From Desulfosporosinus lacus DSM 15449 (GTDB lineage: Bacteria; Bacillota; Desulfitobacteriia; Desulfitobacteriales; Desulfitobacteriaceae): a stretch of 64,000 bases of DNA. The notes below the pieces were generated by a model. It saw only the letters and a list, made by a program, of their open reading frames with translations. It searched no databases and was not told where the DNA came from. The translations under genes and the position numbers were made by a program. The stretch covers positions 1 to 64,000 of the forward strand of contig NZ_FQXJ01000010.1 in NCBI RefSeq assembly GCF_900129935.1. The letters are read 5' to 3'. Within the stretch, counting starts at the first letter, position 1. Each line of letters opens with the position of its first letter. This document shows positions 15,856-25,441 of the stretch, one piece after another.

Positions 15856-17103
15856 CTACTGACCACTCACCACATTAACCTTCTCGCCTTCATTGAGAAA
15901 AATCTGTCCTTCAGTGATGACCTCATCACCGACTTTCAAGCCATCGATAATCTCCGTAAACCTGTCATTGGCTAACCCTGTGGTCACTTGGACTTTTTTT
16001 ACACTACCCTCTGCAACCAGATATACAACTGACCCACTGTTTTCAGTTTTGATGGCCTCATTAGGAACGGTCAGAACATTTTCTTTTACGGCTTCAGGTA
16101 AGACAACTTTGGCGAACATACCTGATTTCAAATCATCCGTAGTATTGAGCAGAATCTTGATCGTATAAGCCTTGGACTTGCTGTCCGCATTAGGGCTTAT
16201 ATAGTCAACCACCCCCTCTACTAGCTTGTTTTCCAGAGCATTCATTTTCAGAGAAATAATTTCTCCTTTTTCAATCTTAGCCACCACTTTATCCGGCACA
16301 CTGATTTCGGCCATCATGGTATCTGTATCAATGATTGTTAAAGCAGCGGTGGAGCCGGAGATGATCTCCCCTTCATCCACATTCCGCCCGGAGACTGTTC
16401 CTGAAATGGGTGCGGTAATAACCGTATTTTTCAGCTGCTCAGAAGCATAATTTACTCCGGCGGCAGCTTGATTTACTTGGGCTGAAGCCACGCTGACTGA
16501 ATCCGGCCCGGATTTTTCTTTGAGGAGTTTGAGATTATCCTGGGCCGTTCTCAAATCAACCTCTGCACTGGCGTATTGTTTTTGGAAATCATCCAGAGTC
16601 AGTTTGGCGATGACTCCGCTGGCATACAATTGTTGATTCAGATCATATTTTTTCTTGGCGTCCTCATAAGTGATTTGTTTATTTTCCACGGTTTGCTCGG
16701 CTTGCAGGACTTGCTGATCATAAGCGGAGCCTGCGGTCTTGGCCAGATTGGCCTCGCTTACTTCCAAATTGGCTTGCTGCTGCTGAAGCTGAGCTTGTAA
16801 GTCCCCTGAGTCTAAGGTAAACAGCACCTGACCTTTTTCCACTCTATCACCGGCCTCAACCTGAACCGTCGCTACCCTGCCCGCTATTTTAGAGGAAACG
16901 GTCACTTCTTGAACCGGCTTCAGAATACTGGCATATTCCACTTCCGTTGTCAGGGTGGCTGCACTTGCTGTCACTGTTGTGACATTTTTTATTGATGGCA
17001 CAACTTCTGCTTCTTTATTTCCGAATCCGGATATTAAGGCAACCAAGATTATTCCGGAAATCACTACCCCTAAGCCCAGGCCTAGCCCTTTAATATGCTT
17101 CAT
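15856..17103 (-). CDS. RND efflux periplasmic-adaptor-type (HlyD/MFP) subunit
   Basis: The 415-residue protein has one N-terminal membrane anchor (LGLGLGVVISGIILVALISGF), a lipoyl/barrel-sandwich half (VSSKIAGRVATVQVEAGDRVEKGQVLFTLD), a coiled-coil hairpin (about residues 110-210), the returning half (VITAPISGTVSGRNVDEGEII) and a beta-barrel with membrane-proximal domain. It is a membrane fusion protein working with the RND permease encoded just upstream, whose stop overlaps its start by 14 bp. In Gram-positive cells such adaptors are thought to extend the pump outside the membrane. No outer-membrane channel gene is present. Confidence 0.9.
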   Translation of the reverse strand: MKHIKGLGLGLGVVISGIILVALISGFGNKEAEVVPSIKNVTTVTASAATLTTEVEYASILKPVQEVTVSSKIAGRVATVQVEAGDRVEKGQVLFTLDSGDLQAQLQQQQANLEVSEANLAKTAGSAYDQQVLQAEQTVENKQITYEDAKKKYDLNQQLYASGVIAKLTLDDFQKQYASAEVDLRTAQDNLKLLKEKSGPDSVSVASAQVNQAAAGVNYASEQLKNTVITAPISGTVSGRNVDEGEIISGSTAALTIIDTDTMMAEISVPDKVVAKIEKGEIISLKMNALENKLVEGVVDYISPNADSKSKAYTIKILLNTTDDLKSGMFAKVVLPEAVKENVLTVPNEAIKTENSGSVVYLVAEGSVKKVQVTTGLANDRFTEIIDGLKVGDEVITEGQIFLNEGEKVNVVSGQ

Positions 17104-20100
17104 AATCTTCTACCTCCCTGATAATTAGAATTGGCTTCTTTCGTTTCGCCAGATACTGGCGGGCATCATCCATCAAGGTATAAACTACCGGCAGAACAAT
17201 GGGGGATAAAACTGTCGATGTAATCATGCCTCCGATAATTATGATGGCCATCCCGCTTCTCATTTCACTCCCAGCCCCGCTGGATAGCGCCGAGGGCAGC
17301 ATACCGACAATCATGGTTGCAGAAGTCATCAGGATGGGTCTTAAGCGAGTGGTTCCCGATTCGATCAGGGCTTCTCGCAGGGGCATTCCTTGTTTCATCA
17401 AGGTTTGGGTATAGTCAATCAACAAGGTTCCGTTCTTGGATGCCAAGCCGTCAAGCAAAATCAAGCCGATCATGGACAGGATATTCAAGGATTGCCCGGA
17501 TAAAGCGAGCAAGCCAAAGGCCCCGATAATTGCGCAAGGCAAGGAAAGCATTCTGATAAAGGGAGTTAAGAAGGATTCATACAAAATGATCAGAATGGCA
17601 TAGACCAGAACAATCGCCACAACCAGGGCCTGAATCAGGGCGCTGAAGCTCTCGGCCATATTTTCCTGACTGCCGCCGAATTCTATCGTATAGCCATCAG
17701 GCAGAATGAAACCATCCAGTTGGTTTTCAATGAGCTTTGTCACATCTCCCAGGAGACTGTTTTGTAAATTTGCTGAGATGGTTACGATGTTCTCTCTATC
17801 CTCTCTGGATAGTTTTAAAGGACTTTCGGCGTACTCAATGGCTGCTACCTGATTCAGGGCAATCTGCTCTCCGGCGGAATTCTGAACTTTGACGGCTCCT
17901 AAGTCAGCGGGAGTTTGGATCTGGTCATCTATAAACCGGAGGACAATATCATATTCATTCCCGTTCTGCCGGTAGATGCCGGCCTTCGATCCCTGCAGTC
18001 CGGTTCTGAGAACCGTAGAAATATCCGGGGTATTTACTCCGTATTGAACTGCCGCCAGCCTGTCAACCTTCACCTGGATCTCGCTCTCACTGGTTCGCTC
18101 GGAATTAGTGACGTCAGCCGTCCCCGGGGTGGCTTTGACAATATCCTCTACTTTGTAGGACAACTCTTTTAAAACAGCCGGGTCCTCTCCACTAATGACT
18201 AGCTGAACGGGTTTGCCGTTTCCACCGGCAGATTGAGTTTCAGAAACGCTGAATTGAACTCCCGCCAGCGTATTCCCCCACTGGCGCATTTCTGTGGCAA
18301 TTTCAGTCTGGCTCTTTTGCCGTTCACTTTTGTCCACCAGCTTGACGATAATATTGGCTGAGGATTTATCCGAGTTATATCCCACAGTGGTGAGATAATC
18401 CTTCACTTCAGCCATGGTCTGCAGTTGATTTTCAACCAGGCTGACCTTTTCCTCTGTTTGTTTTAAACCGGAACCCGAAGTAAGATTCAGCTCAATGGAG
18501 ATCTGGCTTTGATCACTTTGGGGGGTAAACTCAGTTTTAATAAAACCCAGAGGCAGCAAGGAGACAGCCAGAATACAGCCGGCAATTAACAGGCTGACAA
18601 CTTTCCACCTGTGATCCAGGGACCAGATTAATAGCTTCTTATATAGTTCAGTTGCCCGGTCCAGGACAGGGGGAAATCTTCTGGGTTTTTTGGTTTCCGG
18701 CTGAAGCTCTCCGGCTTCTTCCGGATTCTTCTTTTTTAGAAATAGGGAAGCCAGCATGGGGGTTACCGTAAAGGAAACTAAAAGGGAAAAGAGGGATGCC
18801 ACGGCAACCGTGAGGCCGAATTCTTTAAAGAACTGGCCCACCATGCCCGACATAAAGGCTACGGGGATAAAGATGACCACATCACAGAGAGTTATGGCGA
18901 TTGCTGCCATACCTATCTCCCGGCGCCCTTGGATGGCTGCCTGTTTTGGGTTTTTCCCCATGCCTAAATGTCTCTGAATATTCTCCAGAACCACTATGGA
19001 ATCATCCACCAGAATACCGATACTCAAGGATAAAGCCATGAGGGTCATCATATTCAAGGTAAAATCAAAGGCATACATCATAAAAAAAGTGGAAACCAAG
19101 GAGGTGGGAATGGCCACCAGGACAACTAAGGATGACTGCCAGCTCCGCAGAAACAGCAAGAGTACAAGAGCTGTTGTAATGACTCCTTCCATAAGGCTGG
19201 ATTTAACATCCTCCAGAGAATCGTTGATGAAAGTAGTACTATCCGTGGTTACTGTGACACTTACTCCTGCTGGCAGCTGTGCTTGAATCTTCAGCAATTC
19301 AGCTTTGACATTATTCACAGCCTCGACAACATTGGCATCACTTTGCTTTTGAATGCTGATGCCCAAGGCATTGGTTCCATTCAAGGTTAAGATTTGTTCT
19401 TGGTCGGGATATTCCAGCTGGATCTGGGCAATATCTGCCAGCCGAACTGTCCCTCCTTCCGAGTTGGGAATTAACAAATTCTTAATTTCATCGATATCTT
19501 TAAACTGTCCCACTACCTTAACGGCTTGGTCGCTGGTATCCAGACTTATCCGGCCGGCAGGCAGATTGCTGTTTTCTGTCTTTAGCTTTGTCAGCAAGGT
19601 ATTGACATTAATTTGGTAATAATCCAGAGCTGTTTTGTCTAAGCGAATGGCCAGCTGCTTATCCTCGGCACCCTGAAGGCTGACCTGGCCAATGCCGGGT
19701 ATCTTCGCTAAATCCTCTTTAATCTTTTCTGCTTCATTTTGGAGTTGGTCATAGGGGATTGTGCCGGTGAGGCCCAGAGTCAGGACAGACTGGGCATCCG
19801 CGTCAATCTTCCTGAGAATCGGGGAATTGACATCCTCCGGCAGTTTGCCTGAAGCTCCATCCACTGCCTTTTGCACGTCTAAAAAGGCTGAATTCATATC
19901 CGTTTCCATCGTGAAGGTTATAATTGTTTGTCCAATACCTTCTTTAGATATTGATTTCAGGGTATCAATTCCACTGATCCCGGAAACTGCATCTTCAATA
20001 GGCTTGACAACGTCCTCTTCTATCTCTTCGGCACCTGCACCGCTATAACCGGTGGTGACAGTGATGATGGGTACGTTGATCGAGGGGTATAAATCCGCGC

Positions 20101-20197
20101 CCAGACTCTTATAGCCGAAAATACCGATACCAATAAATAAGGCCAGCAAGACAAAGACTGCCGAGGGCCTCTTTACCGATAACTCAGTAATACTCAT
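17090..20197 (-). CDS. RND-family efflux permease (AcrB/SwrC-like)
   Basis: The 1035-residue protein has the full RND architecture: a first membrane helix (PSAVFVLLALFIGIGIF), two large external loops, and two six-helix bundles. The proton-relay aspartate pair is seen in SIGILVDDSIVVLENIQ. The motif GADLYPSINVPIITVTTGYSGAGAEEIE is typical of HAE1-type multidrug pumps such as Bacillus SwrC. It likely exports amphiphilic drugs, bile-like compounds or surfactants. The substrate is not readable from sequence. It comes first in the pump operon, downstream of its probable regulator pair, with a terminator-like hairpin at 20300-20325 between them. Confidence 0.92.
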   Translation of the reverse strand: MSITELSVKRPSAVFVLLALFIGIGIFGYKSLGADLYPSINVPIITVTTGYSGAGAEEIEEDVVKPIEDAVSGISGIDTLKSISKEGIGQTIITFTMETDMNSAFLDVQKAVDGASGKLPEDVNSPILRKIDADAQSVLTLGLTGTIPYDQLQNEAEKIKEDLAKIPGIGQVSLQGAEDKQLAIRLDKTALDYYQINVNTLLTKLKTENSNLPAGRISLDTSDQAVKVVGQFKDIDEIKNLLIPNSEGGTVRLADIAQIQLEYPDQEQILTLNGTNALGISIQKQSDANVVEAVNNVKAELLKIQAQLPAGVSVTVTTDSTTFINDSLEDVKSSLMEGVITTALVLLLFLRSWQSSLVVLVAIPTSLVSTFFMMYAFDFTLNMMTLMALSLSIGILVDDSIVVLENIQRHLGMGKNPKQAAIQGRREIGMAAIAITLCDVVIFIPVAFMSGMVGQFFKEFGLTVAVASLFSLLVSFTVTPMLASLFLKKKNPEEAGELQPETKKPRRFPPVLDRATELYKKLLIWSLDHRWKVVSLLIAGCILAVSLLPLGFIKTEFTPQSDQSQISIELNLTSGSGLKQTEEKVSLVENQLQTMAEVKDYLTTVGYNSDKSSANIIVKLVDKSERQKSQTEIATEMRQWGNTLAGVQFSVSETQSAGGNGKPVQLVISGEDPAVLKELSYKVEDIVKATPGTADVTNSERTSESEIQVKVDRLAAVQYGVNTPDISTVLRTGLQGSKAGIYRQNGNEYDIVLRFIDDQIQTPADLGAVKVQNSAGEQIALNQVAAIEYAESPLKLSREDRENIVTISANLQNSLLGDVTKLIENQLDGFILPDGYTIEFGGSQENMAESFSALIQALVVAIVLVYAILIILYESFLTPFIRMLSLPCAIIGAFGLLALSGQSLNILSMIGLILLDGLASKNGTLLIDYTQTLMKQGMPLREALIESGTTRLRPILMTSATMIVGMLPSALSSGAGSEMRSGMAIIIIGGMITSTVLSPIVLPVVYTLMDDARQYLAKRKKPILIIREVEDYEAY

Positions 20198-20299
20198 GAT
20201 TATGTACCTCTTCCATTCTTTTTAATGGAATTATACAAGGCAAAGGTAAACTCCGGCTAAAGAGAAAATAATTATCTGTAAAGCAAATCTAAAAAATAA

Positions 20300-20325
20300 T
20301 GAAGTGACCTTTTCCGGTCACTTCA
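20300..20325 (-). terminator. Hairpin between the sensor kinase and the RND pump genes
   Basis: Perfect arms TGAAGTGACC and GGTCACTTCA with a six-base loop overlap the stop of the kinase gene and are followed on the minus strand by ATTATTTTTTAG. It probably terminates or attenuates read-through from the regulator genes into the pump. Confidence 0.7.
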
Positions 20326-21364
20326 CAAGGGGTAAGGCAAAGCGGATGCCCAATCCTCCGTAATTGGAGTGAAAGGCAGATATTTCACCGCCATGATGCT
20401 CGATAATGGATTTGCAGCTGGCCAGACCTAATCCCATCCCCCCGTTTTGGTTCTGTCGGGATTTATCCACGGTAAAAAATTTCTGAAACAGCAGAGGCAG
20501 TTCCTTTTCCGGCACACCCGCACCATTATCCTCCACCTGGAAAAAGGCATACTCGCCACGGACATAGCCCCGCATATAGACCTTTAAGTCTTTTCTCTCC
20601 ACATATCTCACGGCATTGCTGAAAAGATTCCCGAAAACCCGGCGTATCATGTGTTCGTCAATCAAAATGTGCTGGTTGGCTTTGAAGCTGTTTTCCCAAG
20701 CCAGCTCAAAATCAAAACCGGCTAATTCCGTCTCATATTCAGTGGCAATGCTGGCAAATAGCTTCTGGGCCGGGACGGATTTCACATCCAGCGCATCCAA
20801 TTCCACCTCCCCCTTAGTATAGGAAGAGAAGGTGTTAATCAGCTCGGCAATATGCTTTGTCTTCTTGAGGATCAGCTCATAATATTCCTGGGTTTCCTTT
20901 TCGGAAAGATTTTTCTGCAGGGCTAACAATTCCACAAAGCCATTGATGGTCGTCAAGGGAGTCTTTAAGTCATGAGCCATAGCGGCAATCATCCCGATTT
21001 GTTCCTTGTGGGCCTGATAAAGCCTGTCTTCCATTTCATTAAAGTGATTGTATAGTTCTCCGATTTCATCCCTTCGTTTCGAGCTTAAGATCACAGGCCG
21101 ACTTATGTTTACCCTTTTCAGCCGGGTATTCAGGAACTGAAGGGGTTTTGTAATGTTGAAATGTAAATAGACGGCTAAAATGACAAACACCATACCCGTG
21201 AGAATCAGGAAATAAAAGGCCACTTCTAATTGCACGGGCATTAAGGGTAATCTTAAGATTTTTGGCTTTTCTGTCATGAAATTTCTGATAAATACTGCCC
21301 CCGGAAAGATGATCAGCACAAAAACCAACATGAACAGCAGCGGCAGCTTGATCTTTAACTTCAT
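20318..21364 (-). CDS. Sensor histidine kinase of the efflux locus
   Basis: The 348-residue protein has two membrane helices (residues about 7-29 and 47-67) with a short 18-residue external loop, a HAMP domain, a HisKA box with H in MAAMAHDLKTPLTTINGF, and an ATPase domain (N box NLFSNAVRYV, G1 DNGAGVP, G2 GMGLGLASCKSIIEHHGG). The short loop suggests sensing within or at the membrane, as for many antimicrobial-responsive kinases. It starts eight bases after the stop of its response regulator and probably controls the pump genes. Confidence 0.92.
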   Translation of the reverse strand: MKLKIKLPLLFMLVFVLIIFPGAVFIRNFMTEKPKILRLPLMPVQLEVAFYFLILTGMVFVILAVYLHFNITKPLQFLNTRLKRVNISRPVILSSKRRDEIGELYNHFNEMEDRLYQAHKEQIGMIAAMAHDLKTPLTTINGFVELLALQKNLSEKETQEYYELILKKTKHIAELINTFSSYTKGEVELDALDVKSVPAQKLFASIATEYETELAGFDFELAWENSFKANQHILIDEHMIRRVFGNLFSNAVRYVERKDLKVYMRGYVRGEYAFFQVEDNGAGVPEKELPLLFQKFFTVDKSRQNQNGGMGLGLASCKSIIEHHGGEISAFHSNYGGLGIRFALPLVK

Positions 21365-21372
21365 AGCCCTTC

Positions 21373-22086
21373 CTACCCTTCCGTATATTTATAGCCGATA
21401 CCCCAGATTGTCTTAATAAAGTCATACTTGCTGCCAAGTTTTTTGCGAATGTTTTTGATATGCACCGTGACAGTATTTATCTCACCGTATTCCCCTGCCC
21501 AAACATTTTCATAGATTTGCTCCCGGGTCAGGACGTTATTGGGATGATGCATGAGAAAGGACAAGATTTGAAATTCCTTGGTCGACAGCTCAATCTTCTC
21601 CTGGTCTAAGTAAGCCTCAAAGGTCTTTTTATTTAAAATCAGGGGTGACGGAGAAGGGAATCTCTGTGGCTCGGCCTCCTGTTTAAGTCCTTTCCATTCG
21701 TTGTACAATCGGTCAAACTTTCTGAAATGAGCTTTAATCCTTGAAGTAAGCTCTTGAACACTGAAGGGTTTGGTCATATAGTCGTCGGCACCGATCTCCA
21801 GGCCAATAATTTTGTCAATATCCCTATCCCGGGCGCTTAAAAACAGAATGGGAATAGTGTAATTATTTCTGATGTTTCGGCAGACTTCCAGACCGTCCAT
21901 TTGGGGCATCATAATGTCCAGGACAATAAAATCCACCGGATTTTCTTTAAGTACCGCTAACGCCTCCGGGCCGGAATGGGCAGAAATTACTTCAAATTGT
22001 TCAAGGCGTAAACTTTTCGTGATCAGCTTGACAATGTCTGGATCGTCATCGACTACTAAAATTGTCTTCTCCACATGTTTCACCAA
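21373..22086 (-). CDS. OmpR/PhoB-family response regulator of the efflux locus
   Basis: The 237-residue protein has a receiver (ILVVDDDPDIVKLITKSL; phospho-acceptor D in FIVLDIMMPQMDGLEV; K in YMTKPFSVQEL) and a winged-helix domain (IELSTKEFQILSFLMHHPNNVLTREQIYENVW, then TVTVHIKNIRKKLGSKYDFIKTIWGIGYKY). It is the first gene of the set regulator-kinase-permease-adaptor, so it likely activates the RND pump in response to membrane-active compounds (inference from context). Confidence 0.93.
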   Translation of the reverse strand: MVKHVEKTILVVDDDPDIVKLITKSLRLEQFEVISAHSGPEALAVLKENPVDFIVLDIMMPQMDGLEVCRNIRNNYTIPILFLSARDRDIDKIIGLEIGADDYMTKPFSVQELTSRIKAHFRKFDRLYNEWKGLKQEAEPQRFPSPSPLILNKKTFEAYLDQEKIELSTKEFQILSFLMHHPNNVLTREQIYENVWAGEYGEINTVTVHIKNIRKKLGSKYDFIKTIWGIGYKYTEG

Positions 22087-22249
22087 CTTCTTTGCTTTGC
22101 TTTTCTTTATATCATAGCAAACATAAATAAAGCAAAAATAAAAAACTATAAAGATTTGTGATTAGAGTTCACCTTGTTGCACCGAATAATTACGTTCCTT
22201 CTAGCTATTGATTTTAATCAATGGCTTTTTTGATTTTCCAGGCATGCTA

Positions 22250-23656
22250 TTAAGGTACTTCCTGCATCCAAGTACGATATAATAGCTCAATTCCTCGATC
22301 AATTTCTTCAATATTCATGCCGCCAAACCCAATCATTATTTGAGATCTATTACCGTCTTTGTGAAGAAAAGTTCTAGAGAGTGGGAATAACCGGACTTCG
22401 CTCTCCGCAGCACGCTTGATAAGCTCCTCTTCACTAAGAGGATTATCAACTAGCTCTATAACAACGTGGAGCCCCGCTCCTTGACCAATGATTTTAACTT
22501 GAGTGCCAAAATGACGGTGAATCGATTGTAGGAGTGCGTCGTGCTTTTCTTTATAAACTGTTCGCATTTTACGCAAATGCCGTTCCCAGTACCCCAGTTC
22601 CATGAACTTTTGCAGTGTTCTCTGTTCTAATAGAGATACATTCGTAAAATAATCCCTGAATAACCTACGATAGACAGTTAGTAATCGGTGAGGCAGAACC
22701 ATATAACTTATTCGAAGCGCAGGAGATAATACCTTAGAAAAAGTACCTACATAGACTATATTCCCTTGCGGGTGTAATCCTTGTAACGCAGGAATTGGTT
22801 TGCCGAAGTACCTCAGTTCGCTATCATAGTCGTCTTCAATGATGACTCCCCCGACAGATTCTGCCCAATCAATTAATTTTAATCGTTTTGTCACTGGCAT
22901 AACATAGCCTAATGGAAATTGATGGGAAGGCGTGACATATACAACGGTACTCTTGGTCTTCTGTAGACACTCCAAGTCTAGACCATCCGAATTTACAGAT
23001 ACGGTTGTGATAGAAAACGAATGATTTCGGAAAACAGCTTTTGGAACGAAATAGCCAGGATCTTCTACAGCTAATTTCGAATGATCTTCTTTCAATATGG
23101 GCGCTAAAATAGAAAGACTATCTTGAAGTCCCGAGCAAACAACGATTTGTTCAGGATCACAAGAAACACCACGAGAGCGCGACAGATATCTTTGAATCTC
23201 GCAGCGCAAATCAAAATCACCTTGCTGATTACCATCGGAAGCAAGGTGATTTTGATCATCCTTTAAACAATCAACATAAAGTTTACGCCACAGGTTAACA
23301 GGGAAACTGCCTGGGGAAAGACGAGCCGGATGAAAATCAAAGGCAAATGTTTTTCCGTCTTCAGAGCCTTCTTTCAGCGACGTGCATACTTGACGAAGAG
23401 GCGATTGGCGGAATTCAGGGTCTATTGATGAAACAAAGTATCCGCTTCTTGGCTTGCTGTGTATATACCCTTCTGCATATAACTGTTGATAGGCATACTC
23501 CACAGTATTACGGCTTACCGATAATTCACTGGATAAGTTTTTAATAGATGGAAGCTTGGTAGTTGGGGGCAATTCCCCTGTTAATATTTGATTTTTAATC
23601 TGGTTATAAATTTTATTGTGCAACGGCTGACGACCCTGACCGTCCAATATAAACAT
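22250..23656 (-). CDS. MocR/PdxR-type GntR regulator with aminotransferase domain
   Basis: The 468-residue protein fuses a GntR winged helix (PLHNKIYNQIKNQILTGELPP, LPSIKNLSSELSVSRNTVEYAYQQL) to a fold-type I aminotransferase domain, with the PLP lysine in YVGTFSKVLSPALRISYMVLP and the IIEDDYDSELRY aspartate. MocR proteins sense PLP or amino-acid-PLP adducts rather than catalyse transamination. It is divergent from a PNPOx-like gene, which fits a vitamin B6-linked target. The ATG at 23656 follows AGGTGAG; a GTG three codons earlier is also possible. Confidence 0.9.
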   Translation of the reverse strand: MFILDGQGRQPLHNKIYNQIKNQILTGELPPTTKLPSIKNLSSELSVSRNTVEYAYQQLYAEGYIHSKPRSGYFVSSIDPEFRQSPLRQVCTSLKEGSEDGKTFAFDFHPARLSPGSFPVNLWRKLYVDCLKDDQNHLASDGNQQGDFDLRCEIQRYLSRSRGVSCDPEQIVVCSGLQDSLSILAPILKEDHSKLAVEDPGYFVPKAVFRNHSFSITTVSVNSDGLDLECLQKTKSTVVYVTPSHQFPLGYVMPVTKRLKLIDWAESVGGVIIEDDYDSELRYFGKPIPALQGLHPQGNIVYVGTFSKVLSPALRISYMVLPHRLLTVYRRLFRDYFTNVSLLEQRTLQKFMELGYWERHLRKMRTVYKEKHDALLQSIHRHFGTQVKIIGQGAGLHVVIELVDNPLSEEELIKRAAESEVRLFPLSRTFLHKDGNRSQIMIGFGGMNIEEIDRGIELLYRTWMQEVP

Positions 23657-23752
23657 TGCTCTCACCTAATCCTTTATATGTAGGATCTTAATTACCGCCA
23701 TTATATATAGGGTAATATCTAGCGTCAAGGCTCAGGAAAATTGCGCCAAGGG

Positions 23753-23790
23753 AAACTGCCCCTGTACATAATTTGAAAATTGCCCCTGTG
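23753..23790. repeat. Direct repeat between mocR and the PNPOx-like gene: operator or IS21-type end
   Basis: AAACTGCCCCTGT and AAATTGCCCCTGT are repeated 24 bp apart in the divergent promoter region. MocR proteins often bind direct repeats, so it could be the operator. However, the nearby GGCGCAATTTTC-like words (minus strand) and TGTACATAATTTGAAAATTG are also like the multiple-repeat ends of IS21-family elements, so an IS remnant is an equal possibility. Confidence 0.4.
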
Positions 23791-23971
23791 TTTAGGGGGG
23801 ATTATATCTTATAATCTGGGTGTCCGGTGGCTAACACATCGATTGCTTTGTGCAGATGTAATCCTAAAATTATTGAGTGCATTGCAGTAATAGCGGACAC
23901 AATAGTAGTGTCAACCAATGGCCAAGTATGAGTTATCTAACACTTCTTCCAAACAGAAAGGATGTATTCTT

Positions 23972-24349
23972 ATGCTTAATGAAAAATTATTGGAGGTACT
24001 TTCTCATCCCACAGACGGAGCCATCTCTATCGTGACCAACGGTGACGACGGTCCGCATTTAGTAAATACCTGGAATAGCTATATTGTGGTTACCCCTGAG
24101 GATAAACTATTAATTCCAGCTTACGGCTATAACAAAACGGAAAAAAATCTCAGCGTTCATAACGAGGTTACTCTTTCCATTGCCAGCAAGGAAATCCAGG
24201 GTTACAAGGCTAAGGGTACAGGCTTTATCCTGAAAGGAACTACCCGTTTTCTAAAATCAGGTGAAGACTTTGAGCGTATGAAAGAAAAATTCTCTTGGGT
24301 TCGAGCAGTATTAGAGATAACTGTGTCATCTGCGAAACAAATGCTTTAA
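23972..24349 (+). CDS. Pyridoxamine 5'-phosphate oxidase family protein
   Basis: The 125-residue split-barrel protein reads LSHPTDGAISIVTNGDDGPHLVNTWNSYI, then DKLLIPAYGYNKTEKNLSVHNEVTLSIASKE and GTGFILKGTTRFL, typical of small FMN-binding PNPOx-fold proteins. The exact reaction is unknown. The ATG at 23972 has an AAAGGA site nine bases upstream; an earlier in-frame ATG at 23918 lacks one. Its divergent neighbour is a MocR/PdxR-type regulator, suggesting control by pyridoxal phosphate status. A terminator follows at 24418. Confidence 0.8.
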   Translation: MLNEKLLEVLSHPTDGAISIVTNGDDGPHLVNTWNSYIVVTPEDKLLIPAYGYNKTEKNLSVHNEVTLSIASKEIQGYKAKGTGFILKGTTRFLKSGEDFERMKEKFSWVRAVLEITVSSAKQML

Positions 24350-24667
24350 ATTAGCTACACTATGTTGAGGTTTCCAATATTGTATTGATACCCTTAGTAT
24401 TATTAAAATATACTTGAAACCAGCATATCATTTTTGATAATGCTGGTTTTTTTAACCCATCCATATAGCTCCATTAAAAGTAATTGGTTCTAAATACTCA
24501 AACAAATCACTATAATTGCCTTCGTTCGTTTAACGAGTTCTAAGAAGTCTGTCCGATTGTCAATATAAATAGTCGATTGGGAGATGGGTTTTATGAATTT
24601 AAAAGTAGGCGATGTTAGCAACAACCGTCAAGCTTTACTCTTCATCATTGTCAATGCTACTGGCCAA
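24350..24667 (+). terminator. Terminator at 24418-24454 and gene-free gap
   Basis: AACCAGCAT and ATGCTGGTT form a stem followed by TTTTTTT, a clear rho-independent terminator for the PNPOx-like gene. The rest of the gap holds only a 27-codon frame (24593-24676) that I do not consider a gene. Confidence 0.8.
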
Positions 24668-25441
24668 TTACATTAACACTGACAGCTGGTCCAGAATTTG
24701 TGACTTTAGTTGGTGAAAGGAAAGGCTCTTGATCAGGGACAAATCTCTGGGCCTGTCAAAGTTTACAGATAACTCCCGTATGATTTCCCCTGGACCCTTG
24801 CTGAGGACAATAATTCGGTCGGCCAAGAGCAGGGCCTCTTCGATGTCGTGGGTTACCAAAAGGATAGAAGGCTTGTACTCCTCCCAGAGCTTGAGGGTCA
24901 GCCGCTGCATTTCCAGCCTAGACTGATAATCCAGTGCGGAAAAGGGCTCGTCCATTAGGAGCAGCTTCGGCTTCATAATAAGAGCCCGTGCCAGCGCGAC
25001 ACGCTGCTGCATACCACCGGAGAGCTGTTCCGGGTAATAATCCAGAAAATCCAGCATGCCGACGCGTTCAAGAAAGATGCGGGTCTGGGCGCTGATATCT
25101 TCTTTCGCCATGTGCTGCCGTTTCGGTCCGAAAGCAATATTGTCCTTGATTTTCAGCCAGGAAAACAGTTGCGGGCTCTGGAACACCATGCCTCTCTCCG
25201 TGGCTGGGCAGGTGATTTTCTGCCCGCAGAAGGCAATATCCCCCCGATAGTCTTGATCAAAACCGGCAACCAGATGCAGCAGCGTCGACTTCCCGCAGCC
25301 ACTGGGGCCGACAACGCCGACAATTTCACCCTGGCCTACCCGGAAGGTTACATTCTTCAGTACTTCAGTTTCCGTATTATCATGGCAATAGCTCTTATGG
25401 AGATGGTCGATTATCAATAAACCGTCAGAATGATCATTCAT
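24668..25441 (-). CDS. NitT/TauT-type ABC transporter ATP-binding protein
   Basis: The 257-residue ATPase has Walker A GPSGCGKST, the signature LSGGMQQRVALARAL, Walker B LLLMDEPFSALD and the switch histidine in LLVTHDIEEALLLADRI. It belongs to the SsuB/TauB/NrtD group, which imports sulfonates, nitrate or small heterocycles. It is the last gene of a four-gene operon (radical SAM enzyme, binding protein, permease, ATPase); its start overlaps the permease stop by eight bases. Confidence 0.92.
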   Translation of the reverse strand: MNDHSDGLLIIDHLHKSYCHDNTETEVLKNVTFRVGQGEIVGVVGPSGCGKSTLLHLVAGFDQDYRGDIAFCGQKITCPATERGMVFQSPQLFSWLKIKDNIAFGPKRQHMAKEDISAQTRIFLERVGMLDFLDYYPEQLSGGMQQRVALARALIMKPKLLLMDEPFSALDYQSRLEMQRLTLKLWEEYKPSILLVTHDIEEALLLADRIIVLSKGPGEIIRELSVNFDRPRDLSLIKSLSFHQLKSQILDQLSVLM

